A stretch of DNA of 64,000 nt from Cercophora sp. LCS_1 (GCA_036250225.1 JAPZLL010000040.1:62001-126000), one strand, 5' to 3'. Numbered from the stretch's first letter, positions 44,402-58,024 are shown. Numbers and translations: made by a program. The notes: generated by a model not told the origin, from the sequence alone.

Positions 44402-45124
44402 TGTGGCAAGCTAGTCGAAAAAAAAAAGAAAGAAAGAACAAGCAGAGGACGGTAATCCTCTGGCCTGGTAGATGAAGCCAGCAAAGGGTGAGGCGGGCGT
44501 TTACGCAGCGAGCGACGAGGTTGTATAAATAAAGATGCAAAAGCAGGGCGTTCGGTGAAACCCCACGACGCCAAAACCTGGGGAAGGGTCCGTCTGCCGC
44601 TCCCATGCCGGTTTGGGGTTCAGGTCACGGTGGCTGCCCGCGTGAGGGCCACATGAGCGGATTGGCGCGAAGAGGGGAACCGGCCTGGTGCGGGGCAGCC
44701 AATGCAGCCATTGGGAGGCACCACACGTGATGGCCCGGGGCGGCCAACGGGCTTCCATCCAACGCCGGGTCAGGCGGACTGCACGAACGCGCCGACATGT
44801 GCTGCTTCCTGAAGTCATGTTTCGTTTCTCTACAGATTATAAATGACGCCGTAACGCCGAGCTGCGACAAAGAATGCGACCGAAATCAAGGCAGTCCAGA
44901 ACCGCCCGCCGTGCCCTTTTCCCATTTGGCGCCGCCCAGTGCCGCTTCCTCCTTCCACCTTCCCCCAATCTGGGGACGACGCCCGCCAGCCCTGCATCTG
45001 CCGAGCGCCTACCCTGTCTCAAGACCCCCGGCAACACAGCACACCGCCCAACCCAGAAAACAAAGACATATGGCAACGTCGTACATACAGATCATGCATC
45101 CGTCCAGCATCATACACAACAACA
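44402..45124. other. Intergenic, promoter of the GH127-like gene
   Basis: Contains an A/G microsatellite-like run (44417-44435) about 20-35 bases upstream of the ATG and otherwise GC-rich sequence. No gene recognised. Confidence 0.45.
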
Positions 45125-46611
45125 TCACCTGCTCGTCCCCAATGCCCTGCGGCGTCGCCTGCTCTCTGGTCGCACCAGCGGCGATGCCCTCTCCTGGCGC
45201 GTCGGGAATGGGCAGACCATTTCGTTGGCGTACGCCGTGTATCGCCCTAGCAGGTCCGTGTCCGTCATGCCGTGGCCCTCATGCGCCCATCGTTGCGGCC
45301 CAAAGGCAAAGTGCACGGCGAGCCCCTCGCCCGCCACCACAACATGCTTGCCGATCTTCTTGGGGTGCTCGACCGTCAGGAACCCCTCGTCGTCCTTATT
45401 AGGGAACGGGTAGACGTCCATGATGTCGCCGCCGCGCACCGCAAAAAAGTTGATGCTGATGCGGTCGTAGTGGTAGTCCCACATGCCAAACTTGTATCGG
45501 GAGGTTTCGCCCTTCTCTAGGTGTTGGAGGAACGAGAAGTGGAGCTGCGCCGTAGCCGCCCAGTTCTTGAGCGAGGGGCCAAAGGCGTCGTAGGTGAGTG
45601 TTGAGGCCGGGAACTTGGTTGGGTCTTCGTGCTCCTTCTTGTCTTTGTGGCGAACCGGAAGCCAGCGGTGGCCGGCGAACGGGGCCGGGCTTGAGCCATC
45701 AATCTTGAAGCCCGTGGGGCCCTCGGCGGGGCCGTCGTAGTCAGGAAGTTCCGAGGGGCGCCACGAGCCTGGGGGCGATGGCTTCGAGGGCTTCTTCATC
45801 TCAGGCCAGTACGGCTCAAAGACGCCGAGGTGGTAGTGCACCCACGCCATCGCAGGGTTGTTGACCACGTTGGCCGAAACGGCAAAGTACGACGGGTTGT
45901 CAACGAGGGGCTGGACGACGCTGGCAACCGTGTTGTCCTCGAAGAAAACGACGTCGTCGTCAATCTTCACGTAGATGGTGTCGCGCTCGTCAACCGCTGA
46001 CCACTGGCCGAGCCAAGAGCCGCTGAGATTACCATCGGCCTTGTATTTGCGGTATCGGGGGCTTGAGGGGAGGAGTTCGTTGTCGAGGTAGTCGAGGTCT
46101 TCCTGGATGCCTGTGTTGATGGTAAAAATGACCTCGTCGAAGAGGCCGCCGTTGTCCTTGAGGTTGCGCTGCGCCGGGTTAGCAACGGGTGTCAATTGGG
46201 AAAAGCCAAGCGTACCTTGAGATAGCAATCCAGCACGCGAACCAGGTCCCTGCGCCCAAAAAACACAAGGCCAACGATCTTGACCTCGCCAGGCTTGGGA
46301 GGCTCCAGTGGCTCCACCGGCTCCACGCCCGGGTCGGGATCGGTGGCCGGCGAGGACGCAGCGCGCGTGGGCTCCGGGGCGGGCGCTGTGGCCACGACGG
46401 GTACTGGTGGAGGTCGTGGGGGGTGACCCTCCGGATGCTGCTTTGGGGGGGGAGGTGTATCGTGTTGGCCGTTGGCGGCGGGCGGGGCGCTGTCGCGAAA
46501 GTAGCCCACGTCGCTGCCGAACGAGAGGTGGTAGACGCCAAACAGGGCCACCAGCACGAAGGCGTACATGGCGACCTGGCGCATTGGCAGCGGAAAACCT
46601 CGCGAAGACAT
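45125..46611 (-). CDS. Type II membrane protein, glycosyltransferase-like
   Basis: Two exons, 46611-46216 and 46168-45125 (47-nt intron); 479 aa. A short cytoplasmic head is followed by one N-terminal membrane helix (MYAFVLVALFGVYHLSF), a Pro-rich stem (about residues 45-105), then VKIVGLVFFGRRDLVRVLDC and YLK. The catalytic-like domain has FDEVIFTINTGIQEDLDYLD, YVKIDDDVVFFEDNTV (an acidic DxD-type metal site), then FAVSANVVNNPAMAWVHYHL and GGDIMDVYPFPNKDDEGFLT. This order is that of fungal Golgi proteins with a GT-A-type fold. Acceptor and sugar are unknown. The ATG at 46611 is preferred over the in-frame one at 46647 because it gives the usual short head. Confidence 0.75.
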
Positions 46612-47860
46612 GGCGATAAATTGGGGACCGTAATGAGAGTAATCCAATCCCGCGCCGACTACCTGTGCATTGTGTGACGATGCAGTGGCGGTAGTTGTCG
46701 TCGGAGGCGCGAGGAGAATTGCCTAGGAGAAGAAAAGAATTGCAAGAAACGAAAGGAGGCGGCGCGCGACGACGAAAAGAGCACGAAAATGGCTTGCCAG
46801 GATGGGTCTGGACTCATTTCCAAAAAGCAGGAGCCCCTCGCCTGTCGGGCTGCCAAGCGTCTGCCTGAGACCCCAGCGCACGAATCCACGATCCTACTCT
46901 GCCGCATTCCTTGGGCGACCAGCCAATCAGACGCAAATCCTCCGATATTCACCCCCCTTTTTTTGCATTGAATACGAACAATGCTATGGCTACCTCGAAA
47001 TTCGGTCGCGACGCAGATGAAATATGGATTCAAAGGGGTTTTCTCTTGTTGAGGGATCCGGGTTCGCCGTCTGACCCCGGATGCACCAAGCCGGCGACAC
47101 CAAAAAGCATGAATGTCGCCCCGCGATCCCGGCGGACGGATTGTCTCAACGGCAACGGTTAATTTGCGGAGCGAGAAGTCGTCCTCCAATCCGGCAGCAG
47201 CGCTTCGTGTAACCTTAATCTAATGCCTCTGGGAGATCCCCAATGGAGTTACTGATTGCGACGATAAGGTTTGGCATCCACAGGGCATCCACGACTTGCT
47301 GCTCCACCTTCTGAGACACGGCGTCAACCTCGACGTTTTGCGTTGGCCACGCCAGAAGTAACAGACGGGGCGTGAGACGACAAAGACAACAATATCAAAC
47401 CGTACGGCGGGACACAAACACGAGTGGCATTGCACACAATACGTCGCTCACAAATTCCGAATCCCGATGGCACGACCTTCAACGCCGGGCCGAACCGACG
47501 CCCACTTCCGGCCTTGGCATCCGGGGCGGCGCCGTACAACGTTCCCACCTAGATCAACAACACTATCGCAAAGTCCAAACACTCCCAGCTTATCGGTATT
47601 TTGTAAATTTTTGTTATACTCACGTTGTACCAAGGACTCAATCAAGCACTTGGGGAATGAATCGGCAATGTTTCATCGCAAAGCAGCTCGTCGGCCCGCG
47701 TTGTCGATTCCCACCCTCACCGGCCGCGAGGTCACACATCAGGACAATCTGCCAACAATTTCCATGTTAGATATTCCAATTCAGCCATCCGGCCCAGGCC
47801 CTAGACTACAAGCCCGTTACCAAAGGCATCACCTCGACAGAGCGGATTCCCACTTCCAAC
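46612..47860. other. Intergenic, no gene recognised
   Basis: 1.25 kb between the glycosyltransferase-like gene and the 3' end of the tyrosinase gene. Overlapping shadow frames only. Confidence 0.45.
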
Positions 47861-50592
47861 TCAGAACCCCTCTCCCGGATTCAACCCATTCGGCCGACCC
47901 GCCGTGACCTCATAATGCAGCCTCCGTCCCTCAAACCGCGGCAAGTCATACACCTCCTTGGGCAAATGCACCGTCTCTTCAAACACGCCCACCCGCAAAC
48001 TCGCCACGCGCTCCCTCAGCACATCTTCTCCTTTGGCATTCACAACCCGCCAATGCAGATTCCGCGTCAAAAACGGCACCACCTCCTCGCTCTTCAAGTT
48101 CTTGACCCCAAACCCATGCACCACCTCCCCGGACGCCACATACACCAGCAACGCCTCGGTCAAGCCAACCGTATCACCGTACACCAACCCCTCGTGCTCC
48201 TGCGCAGAGCAATTATCGCATCCTCCCTGGTCGATCGTCTCCCTCGTCGACGCAAACACCGAGCTCTGTCCCGCCAAGTGACCATCCAGAACCCAATTCC
48301 CCTGTGACGGATCAAAATCACCGATAAAGAAATCGATCGTAAACGACCCGTCCAGACAGAACTTGTCAACGGTATACGTCACGTTCCACTGCGTGATGGC
48401 ATCGTCCTTGATCAGCGGCGCGAGATGTCCGAACCGCTGCTTGAACGTTGTCGGAGGCGGGATGGCGTGCTTCAAGATGCGCTCATGCAGCGCGTCGTGT
48501 GCCTCGTCCAGGGCGGTGTGGATGTTGTCGTGGTGCGCGGCGAGGTTGGTGCGCAGCTCGGAGATGTGCGAGGTGGCGGATGCGATGCCGGCTTGGACTT
48601 GCGGCGGGAGGTGCTCTTGGATGTGGGTTGCTTTGTCGAGCGCTTTGGTTTTGGCCTTGGACAGGAGGGAGGATAGACCGTGGGATTTGGGCGGGGAGTC
48701 AGGAGTTGCGGTGGATGAGGAGGGAGTGGCGGGCTTGGAGGAGAAGAGGCCCCGGGAGGTGGTTGCGGCCGGGTCCGGGGTTGGGGAGGGTGAGATGCCG
48801 CGGGTTGCGGCCGGGGCTGGGGCTGCGGCTGGTTCGACTTTAGACTGGGAGATTTCGGGGACGGCGACGTTGGCGGCGAGGGTCATGGCGGCAAATTGTT
48901 GCTCCGGCGGGTTGGGTGCTGCGGAGAAGCCGCGGGCTGTGGTGCCTGGACGCGGAGCCGGGGTCGTGGTGGCGACGAAACGCGAGCCGATGACGGATTG
49001 GGTTGCGGCCAGGGGCCGGGACTGATCGCCATCGATGAGGATGCGCTTGGGGAAGAACGGGATGTTGCGAATCAGCGAGTCGTTGAGCTTGGCGATGGCC
49101 TGGGGACTTCCGCCCTGCGCTGGACGACCGAGCCAGCCGAGCTCCGAGTTGGCCCAGCGCCGGAGGGCGTTGACGTACGACTCGCCGGTCGCGCGACGGG
49201 CTGCGGCCGTCTCGGGATATTCATAGCCCAGGGCGCGGTGGTCACGCACATCTCGCGAATTCCAATAAACGGTGCGGTTGCCGGCTTGGTCCTTGACAAA
49301 AGGCACAAGGTCGGTCTCCGGGAGACGGGCCCAGAAGGCTGGGTTACGGTCGTTGCGTGGACGAGAGGCGGCGGACCACCACTGTGTCGACTCGGGGGCT
49401 TCGGATCGGAGGCCTTGCCAAATGGACAGGAGACGATCGACGTTGCTGGGGTGATCGGTCAGTCAGGGGCTCAGGGGAAAACCAAAAGAACAAAAACAAA
49501 ATGGAACGTACCAGTGATGGAGCCAGAACGAAGGGTCAAAGCTGGCATGGTTTGGTCAACAGTGGGCGAGACGGAGGGTCAGGCAACTCACGCAGCAAAT
49601 GCCTGGGTGCTCATGTGTCCAAGGGGCGCGCTGCCGTTGGCTCGCCCCGGCAAACCCCACGCGAGCTGGACGTGGAGATTGTCGTGGAAACCCTCAAGCG
49701 AGTTCATGCCGAGATCGTTGCTTCTGGCGCTGTTGGACATGGTCACCCACGACTGCCTCTCGTCAACCATGACGCGGTACAGCGTGTCAAAGCCGGGACT
49801 CGACAAGTTGTTGATGGGGTTGTAGAGGTTGTCGAATGCCTGCATCAGCACCTGGTGGTTGGGCCTGTCTCGCTGAAAGTCATAGGCACGCATGGTCTGC
49901 TGAGACGGCCCCCGAAGCCCCGACCAGTTGCGAAAGTCCAGTTCCCTCCGGGCGGCGTCGTTGAAGCGGAAGCTGTAGAGAGGATTCGGCATCGGCGTCC
50001 AGGGACCGTCGGCCGTCCTCTTGACGTTGATCTCGGGGAGGGTCATGATGATGGGGATGCCGTACGTGAGTCTGCCGTTTCCGGTTTGGCGAGGGAGCAA
50101 CGGGTCAAAGTACGGGATGCGGAAGCGTTCGAGGACCTTTTCTGCCCGCAAAGCTGGGGCAAGGGCGGCGGCGTGGACATAGAGTCCTTGCTGCCGACAT
50201 GGTTAACAAACAAACCCCTGAAGGACCGAGGACAGTACCTCAAACTGGGCCAGGTAGGCCCTGTGCCAGGTCGGAAAGATAAGCGAACTGTGAGCGCAGT
50301 AGCTGAATCTGCTGCCGTTGTCGGGCCATTCTGGCGACTGGGGGCCTCTGTTCCACGCCCGGTTGGGCTGCCCGTGGATACCGCTGATCTCATAGTATGA
50401 GAAGGGAGACCTGGATGCTTCGTCGCTCATGAAGGCATTCATAGCCAGGAAGTACAGGTTGGCCAGCTCTGTGTCTTGGATGAAGTCGTCGATCTCGAGA
50501 CGGAGAGGCAGTGGTGCTCCACGAGGTGGGACAACGCCTGTGGTGAAGCCCCTGGCTTGGGCCGCCTTGATTGCCTCAACGTTGGCTGCCAT
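47861..50592 (-). CDS. Tyrosinase (type-3 copper polyphenol oxidase) with long linker and C-terminal domain
   Basis: Four exons: 50592-50239, 50190-49592, 49541-49512 and 49445-47861; 855 aa. CuA region: YCAHSSLIFPTWHRAYLAQF, with the Cys of a Cys-His thioether (CxH) and two His. CuB region: GFHDNLHVQLAWG (HxxxH) and FDPSFWLHHCNVDRL, the last spread over a 30-nt microexon. A structural arm YEYPE follows. The C-terminal region is unusual in two parts. The first is a Pro/Ala/Ser-rich linker with an amphipathic helix stretch (about residues 500-690). The second is a tyrosinase C-terminal domain (WNVTYTVDKFCLDGSFTIDF, GGCDNCSAQEHEG) that in known fungal enzymes shields the active site until cleaved. 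There is no signal peptide, as for intracellular fungal tyrosinases. It probably serves melanin or phenol oxidation. Confidence 0.9.
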
Positions 50593-51387
50593 GGTTTCGT
50601 CGTCGTCGTGTGGTGATGTTGTTGACAATGGATGATGATTTCCATGGGCAAAGACCGAGGTTGAGTGGGATGCTCCTCGTCCTCCGTTTTGGGGATGGGC
50701 TTATATGCACTCTTGCGTAACATCTCTGGGCGTGGGATCGTGCTGCAGCCCTCCGGGGCGGGGTTCGTCCAGTCGTATCGTCGAACTTGCCCCAGCCAGC
50801 CACTAGCACACATGGTCTGCTTTTTTGTGCCCTGTGTTGCGCAATGAAACTGCCTGTCTCACCGATCTGGGCAAGCGCGGTTCGGTGATGCAGGGATATG
50901 CACTTCGACAAAGCTGAGATGCTCGACGTTGGCCCAGACTCGGTTAATCCCTCACGAGCTTGCAGCGCGATGAATCCGGTTGGCTGGTTTCAGTGGGCTT
51001 CGGCGACGGCATGTTGGGCACCGGAGCGGGGGCGAGCCCAACGTCTGATATCCTCCAATCGCACCATGATGCCAGTCTAGGCGGCTGACTGCAGGTTGTT
51101 CTGGGCTGCAGCGCATGCATCGTCTCGGACCCGTGGCGCTAGAGTCCGGAGAACCCCTGTTGCTCGACTGACCCCGCGTCATGGAATTGAATTGCAATGA
51201 GAGCTCTCTCTTTGGCATTGGAGACGAATGAGAACCAGTATCAACTGGACGAAAGCAGAGTGCTTGTCTTGAAAATTCCATATGCAACCAACTCCTTTTC
51301 CGACGCTAAACTACCTACAAACAAAACTTGGCTTTCTAACCACACCCGTATCTCCACACATTCTCCAGGTCCCTGACGAGTGACATC
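50593..51387. other. Intergenic, promoter of the tyrosinase gene
   Basis: No gene recognised. TATA-like TATAAGC on the minus strand (plus GCTTATA at 50698-50704), about 110 bases upstream of the ATG. Confidence 0.4.
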
Positions 51388-53464
51388 TCAGGCGGCATTC
51401 GCTCCCCGGTACGCCGTGTCGGTCTCCTGGACATCCGCCACAATGTTCTTCTTGGAGTCCTGTGCTGAAGATGCATCATCCGAGGCCCTGCGGAAGCCCA
51501 GGCCGGTGACGGCTTCGTACTCGTCCTTGGCGGCCGTCTTCTTGCCGCCCGAGAAAAAGATGGGCGGGGGTGCGGGTAGATGGTTGATAATAAGCACGAC
51601 AAACAAGGTCAAGAGGATGGTGGGAAGTGGCCACGGTGTGCTTTCAAAGTTGACATAGCTCTCCTCGTTCTCAGGGTCGAACTCGCGCAGACCAATGAGC
51701 GGGACCAGGCACATGCCGAGGCCGATGAGGTAGTTGAACGTCTTGCGCGCGATGTTGAAGGGCGTCCACCTCTGAGGATGGCCGAGGATGAAGAGCGTGT
51801 TCATCAGCATCAGCATGAGGCCGCCAGCGACAAAACCGAAGCGGAACTAGATGAGATGCGCGTTAGAAGGACATAAGATTACAGCGCTGCGGTTGGGCAA
51901 CAACACAACTTGGAGGTACTCACAACGATGCGGAACTTGGCAAAGGTCGTGTCGGTGACCTGGTCATTGATTTGCTGGTAGGCGTAATCGTCGGTCGTGT
52001 CAAAGTTGGAAAAGTCCTGGATCTTGAATGTCGCAAACAGCGAGTTCATGATGGTGTTGATAAGTGAGTTCATGAGGCCCACAAACGCAGAGGGATCCCC
52101 ACCCGGCGCAAGCGCTTGATCAAAGTATGCATCATCAAATTCCGTCTTCATGCGCTCGATGTAGGTGTTGGTTTCAACAACTGTATGATAGAACTTGGGG
52201 CGGTACTGCTTGTAGACGGCGTATGCCGTGGCATTCAGAGTATCTGCAAGGAAATCGGTCATGGTGCCGTGCTTCGAAGGATCATAGGTCTCCTCGAGGG
52301 CCATGAGGTTCTGGGTCATCTGGCGGTCAACTTCTGTGATGGTCTCAAAGGCCTTCCACCAGATGACAAACTGCGACGAGCCCTCGATGAAGAGCTTGCA
52401 GGCCAGCAGGAACGGGTAGTGCAGGTTGCACCAAATGAGCTGCATGTACTCGCCGAGCTTGAGGGACCGTCGCCAGTCAAAGTACATCATGTAGATGATG
52501 TACAGGTTGGCCACGCCGGCCGTGATGTTACCAATCGTGGGCGATGTGAAGGGGCTGTCGGCCGACACAATTCGGGTGACGGAAAGACAAACAGCAACAA
52601 CGCCCTCACCGATGAAGATGAAGGTGAGCAGGCTGATACGCGGGACCAAGTGTGTCTTCATGAACGACATGACCTTCCACTTGAGCCCAACGCCAAAGGT
52701 GAAGACGGCCTCAACTGCCGCCAAAACAAACCACACGGCAAAAAGGCCGGTGTTGGACCCGGTAAAGGCAAAGCCCAGACCCAGGTAAATCATGGCGGCG
52801 ACAAAGTTGGCAGCCACCATGAGAAGCAGCGGGAGCCTGCTGGACTTGAAAGCACGGGTGTGCCAGACGATGGAGGCATACTGCAGGGCGAGGGTCAGGC
52901 GCGAGGCCATGAGAGCAATTGCTGCACAAAAACATCAGCCGCCCGCTCTGAGAGGAAGGGGAGTGCGCCCGAATGCTGTGACTTACACATTGTTTGAAAC
53001 GTGCCTGCGATCTGCTCGCCAACCTGGAACTTGGGGGCCACAACGGCAAAGCCAACCATGACGCCCAGATGGATGGCTCGGGCACAGCGCTCAAAGATGC
53101 TGTCGGTGACGAAGCGGACATCGTACAGGCTGAGCAGCAGCCAGTTGAACCAGAGTAGAGAGAAGTACACGATAAAGGTGGCGACTTTGGACAGGCTGGT
53201 GACATCCTGGGCCTCGGCGAAGACGCTCAGGTTGGCCGCAAAGAACAAGTCAAAAAAGATTTCAATGTTGGTGGCTTCTTCGTGCTTGGTGAACTCGGGC
53301 GTGTCATCGTGGCGGAAGCCAAGCTCCTGGATGTGAGGCTCCTGCTCGAACGTGTTGGACCGGGACGCGCTCGCCGAGGCGGGCACCAGCGGTGAGGCGA
53401 TCAGCGCCAGCTTCTCATCCTCTGGTGACCCGTAGGCGATGACAGAGGGTACGTTGGCCGGCAT
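51388..53464 (-). CDS. LtrA-like (low temperature requirement A) multi-pass membrane protein
   Basis: Three exons: 53464-52987, 52921-51924 and 51846-51388; 644 aa. After a hydrophilic N terminus the LtrA signature EEATNIEIFFDLFFAANLSV appears at about residue 62 (the family motif is EE..A...ELFFDL.F...L). It is followed by about ten hydrophobic segments, for example IVYFSLLWFNWLLLSLY, LLLMVAANFVAAMIYLGLGF, FIFIGEGVVAVCLSVT and MLMLMNTLFILGH. A cytoplasmic loop (about residues 360-470) separates the last helices, and the tail is hydrophilic. The bacterial founder was named for growth at low temperature. Fungal members are of unknown transport or signalling function. Confidence 0.85.
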
Positions 53465-55981
53465 GGTGAACGATGGTGTAAGCCAGCAAAGGCGCGTCGT
53501 AACGAAGGATGTTGAACCAGCACAGAGGAAAAGAAAAAAGAAAAAGAAAAAGATGAGATGACGGTCAGGCCAGTGTCAACTGGGCGTGCCTTACGACGCT
53601 CCCGATGATGGTTCGCGCCTGGGGCGCTGGCGAGAATTATACGCCTCCGTCCTCTCGCCGTCCTCGCCATCGTCTAGCGTGTCGACGACCCCTGCCCTGG
53701 GGGGCTGATGCCAAGAACGCCATGGTGAGCGCACCGTTCCCCGGGGTCGAGCTGAGACCAAGCGACATTGCCGCACTGCCGGATCGCGAACGGATTTGGA
53801 GCGAATACCGCCACAGGATTGGGCGCCGGGTTTTGAACAGCGACACTGCAGTTGAGACGCTGACAGGCACCGAGATAACACAGCCGCGCTCAGCCGCCGA
53901 GTCTGCATCTCCCGACAACACCAGACGCTGACAGATCGCGATGCATCGACATCAAGAATTGTTTCCATTCTGAAGCTTGCGCTAGGACAACTACCCCTGG
54001 CAGCGTCCCTGGCAGCGCCCAGCGCCCCTGAGCTCCGCAGCAGCTTGAAGTTTGCTCCCAGACGCGTTGGTTGTTTTACCGTGTTCGTGTAAGATGAAGC
54101 CCGCGAGACTCGTTCCCAATCCAGCATTTTGCCCAGCTCCAGATAACTAATCAAACATGTTCCGCCTCCTGATGTGGTTGCCCACTGGCGCCTTCAGCCC
54201 TAGCAGGGGTCGAAACTCGGGAAGGTCAAGTGCTGACCGTCAATTATACGGATGCCTAGAACCGGAAGACACTCACAGGGGTTCCCAGCAACAGTTTATG
54301 GGGAAAATGACCCCAAACAGACATAATTCTCACATGACTAAGAGAATGAATAATCACAGGATCCCCCATCCCTGCAAACTCTAAAAAAAAGGCCAAGCTA
54401 CTTAAGCTCACCTTGCCGCACTCTTGGCACCACTCACCTCGACCACCTCGGTCACATCACATCGTTTGATAACGATGCAAGGCTGTGATGAACGGCCTGG
54501 AGTTGCAGATACTTCAGGGCGCGACGCAGGCATCAAGATTCAGACGGGAAGCGCTGCGACGAGCCGGAGCCCCCTGAGATGCAGCGATTCCATGTCAAAC
54601 CACGATGCAACAACATCAACAGCATCACGACATCTCGCCTCTCGGCCAACATTTTCAGCTGAGGGGGTTTAAAATCTCACCTCACAATTAGGTACGATAC
54701 CATGATGGCCACGGGGGGGCCAGAAAACTGCACCTTGCATTTGAACTGCCAACGCATCAGTATCACCATTACCCGAAGGATCAATGCCTGCATCAGGTCC
54801 TCTAGGACCAACAGCACTCTCGTGCATCCCAGGACCAGGGATCGCTGAATCGCACTGGACCATGACTATGATCTTTCCGTATACGCTCCGTGCAGAGGAT
54901 TTGACGGCGTTTGACAACTGGATTCTGAAAGGCACAGCCACGGCTCTGCACGACACGGCTTGAACGCGGGGAGTTTGATGCAGGCGGCACGCGACTCAGA
55001 GCCAATGCAAGCCACGGCCAGCGAAAGACGAGACCAGAACGGGACTTTTGTTTCTGGCACTGGCAAGAGACGCGCCGGGCCGATGTTTTTCCTGAAGGCT
55101 CCTTCCTTCCATGTCTGACCACAGCTTCGGTCCGACTTCCCACAGCTGACTTGCCAAAAGCACGTCGCGGGAATGCCCCCTGACGTCAGCAAGCATGCTG
55201 CCAAGCACAATACCACCTTTTGCAATGTGGTGCAATTGCCGAAGCCACCACCGCCCATGTCAGACCCCAAATCGGAAAAGCGGCAAGCCACCGGCTACCA
55301 CGGCCGACGATGAACCATTGACACTCGAGTGTCACAGCAGAGTTCTTTTTGTTTGAAACGTTGCGAATGGCGACTCTTGATATCTTTCTTGCTCTCCATC
55401 AAATTCCATCACATGGAAGACCGAAAGAGAGACGTGAAGGGCAGATGCAGTCCCTGAACATCCTCGGACCTGCTCGGCCTTGATTTGCCCGTTTGCGACC
55501 CTGAAGGACATCTTTTTCCCGAGGAGTGGAAACCTGGGATAATGAGAACAGGCGATCCATGGGGGAATTCAAGGTTCTCAACCCGCGGGCGCAACGCTGG
55601 GCTGCGGCAACAATAACCGTTGGCCATGTCATTCGACACAGCAAGCTTTCTGCCCGCCTTGGCACGTAGGAGCGTCGATCGCTTCCCCAGAGCGCCACCG
55701 ATCGCCGACGACATTCAAGGTTTTTGGCTGCCGGCGTGGGGAGGACCCTGGAGTCTCGAAGGCCGTCCCCGTCTGCCGTGGAATGCCGGCCTTGACTCGC
55801 ACATGTACGACTTATACGCGCCCCCTCCCCATGTCTCACCGACTCGCGTTCCCCGTTCTGTTTCTCCTGGCACGAGTCCGAGTCTGGGGTGGAAACCGGT
55901 TTCGAGCTCCTTTCTGGGTCTAGAAGTAGGACATCGGTCAGAGAGAAAGGGCAACAGCCATCGCCGTTGCAAGTGTCGACA
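53465..55981. other. Gene-free interval (2.5 kb)
   Basis: Contains a purine-rich tract (about 53520-53560) upstream of the LtrA-like gene and unremarkable sequence up to the transporter start. Frames of 80-220 codons are shadows with frameshifting composition; no gene is supported. Confidence 0.45.
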
Positions 55982-58024
55982 ATGGCAGAAAAGTCAGAAG
56001 CCGACACCGTCCGAGCGGACAGCTCTTCGCCGTTTGTCTCCCATTTTCGCGACCACACGCGTCATACTGACTCCACCAGACACCGCACGGCAACGAATAC
56101 GTCGATCGAGAAGCCGTCAACGTTCCACTCGGACGACCCCAACACGCCCGATATCAACACCAATCTCGAGGCCCGCATCCGCAACCCGTTGGAAGGGATC
56201 CCGTACAACCAGCTTATGAACCGTGTCCAGACGTTTGCCGAATCCAAGGGTCTGGTAGAGCACATCCCTCTCCTCCGCAAGGGCGCCCTCATCGCGCAGA
56301 ATCCCGCTGGTGCTGAAGATATCATCGGAGCGGAAGCCCTCGACGAGACCGAAAAGAGGATTCTCCGCGATGAGATCGAACACAAGTGGCGTCTTCCCAA
56401 GCGACTCTTCCTCACTATTGCGACCTGTTCAATCGGTGCAGCAGTCCAGGGATGGGACCAGACGGGTACCAACGGAGCCAACATCTTCTTTCCCAAGGAA
56501 TACGGCATCGACAGCGGGAGCACCAGGGACGACATCCTCATTGGACTTGTAAACGCCGGGCCATACATCGGCAGTGCCTTTATCGGTTGTTGGTTGTCAG
56601 ACCCTATCAACAACTGGTTCGGTCGACGAGGCGTCATCTTCTTCTCAGCCCACTTCTGCATCTGGCCCGTCATCGGCTCTGCCTTCTGCCACTCTTGGAT
56701 CCAGCAACTCGCGTGCCGTCTGCTCATGGGCATCGGGATGGGCGTCAAAGCCTCCACAGGTTTGTTTCTCGTCCCTGATCATCACACAAACTACGTCTAA
56801 TCAACAACCCCCTAGTCCCCATCTACGCCGCAGAAAACTCACCTGCCTCCATCCGCGGCGCCCTAGTCATGTCATGGCGTAAGTTCCCCGTCTTCTTCAT
56901 CACTCTCACCTAATTGACAAACCCCAGAAATGTGGACAGCCTTTGGCATCTTCCTCGGCACAGCCTTCAACCTAGCAGTCTGGAACGCTAAACACAACTG
57001 GCGCCTGATGCTGGGCGCCCCATTCATCCCCGCCGTCCCGCTTCTCGCCCTCATCTACTTTTGCCCAGAATCACCTCGCTGGTACATGAAAAAAGACCGC
57101 TACGCTAAAGCCTGGGATTCGATGCTCAAACTGCGCAACCACCCGATCCAAGTCGCCCGCGACATCTTCTACATCCACGCCCAACTCGAGCTCGAACACG
57201 AACTCCTCAAAAACACCAACTACGCCAAACGCTTCGCAGAGCTCTTCACCATCCCGCGTGTCCGACGCGCCACCATTGCTGCGTTCACCGTCATGATCGC
57301 GCAGCAAATGTGCGGTATCAACATCATCGCGTTCTACTCGACCACCGTTTTCAAAGAGTCCGGATCAAGCGAGTTCCAGGCCCTTCTTGCATCGTTCGGT
57401 TTTGGCCTCGTCAACTGGCTGTTTGCGTTCCCCGCCTTTTGGACCATTGATACCTTTGGGCGGCGATCACTCCTGTTATTCACCTTTCCACAGATGACGT
57501 GGACGCTTCTCGCTGCAGGGTTGTGTACCCTCCTCGACCAGGGCACCGCGCGCACGGCGCTCGTGGCGTTGTTCGTCTACCTCTTTGCCGCGTTCTATTC
57601 TCCCGGCGAAGGACCCGTTCCGTTTACGTACAGTGCCGAGGTGTTTCCGCTATCCCATCGCGAGGTGGGAATGGGTTTCGCGGTGGCGACGTGTCTGTTT
57701 TGGGCGGCCGTGTTGGGCATGACGTTCCCGTTTTTGTTGACCAGCACTGGGACAGTCGGCGCGTTTGGGTGTTATGCTGGGTTTAATTTCGTTGCGCTCA
57801 TCCTGATCTTTTTCCTGGTGCCCGAGACCAAGAAGAAGACGCTAGAGGAGTTGGACTGGGTGTTTGCCGTGCCAATGTACAAGTTTGCGAGATACCAGCT
57901 GACGGAGGCGCTGCCGTGGTGGTTCAAGTATTATGTGCTCTGGCGGAAGGATGCCAAGCTGAGGCCGTTGTACCTGGAGGGGAAGGCGGAGGAGGAGCGA
58001 CGGGAGAGGGAGATGGTTGCTTGA
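55982..58024 (+). CDS. Sugar transporter of the major facilitator superfamily
   Basis: Three exons: 55982-56759, 56816-56878 and 56928-58024; 645 aa. A long hydrophilic N terminus of about 145 residues precedes the first helix (FLTIATCSIGAAVQGWDQTG). Sugar-porter marks: NNWFGRRGVIFFSA after helix 2 (D/N-x-x-GRR), VPIYAAENSPASIRGALV (PxYxxExxPxxxRG), FCPESPRWYMKK (PESPRW), INIIAFYSTTVF, DTFGRRSLLLF and VPETKKKTLEELD at the end (PETKxxxLEE). This is the fungal family resembling quinate, lactose or myo-inositol carriers, moving substrate with protons at the plasma membrane. The substrate cannot be told. Start taken at MAEKSEADT; an in-frame ATG lies 93 bases upstream. Confidence 0.9.

Noticed and set aside
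55620..56219. Second reading frame at the start of the sugar transporter
   Set aside because: It overlaps the transporter in another frame and loses protein character; the transporter frame has clear membrane motifs.
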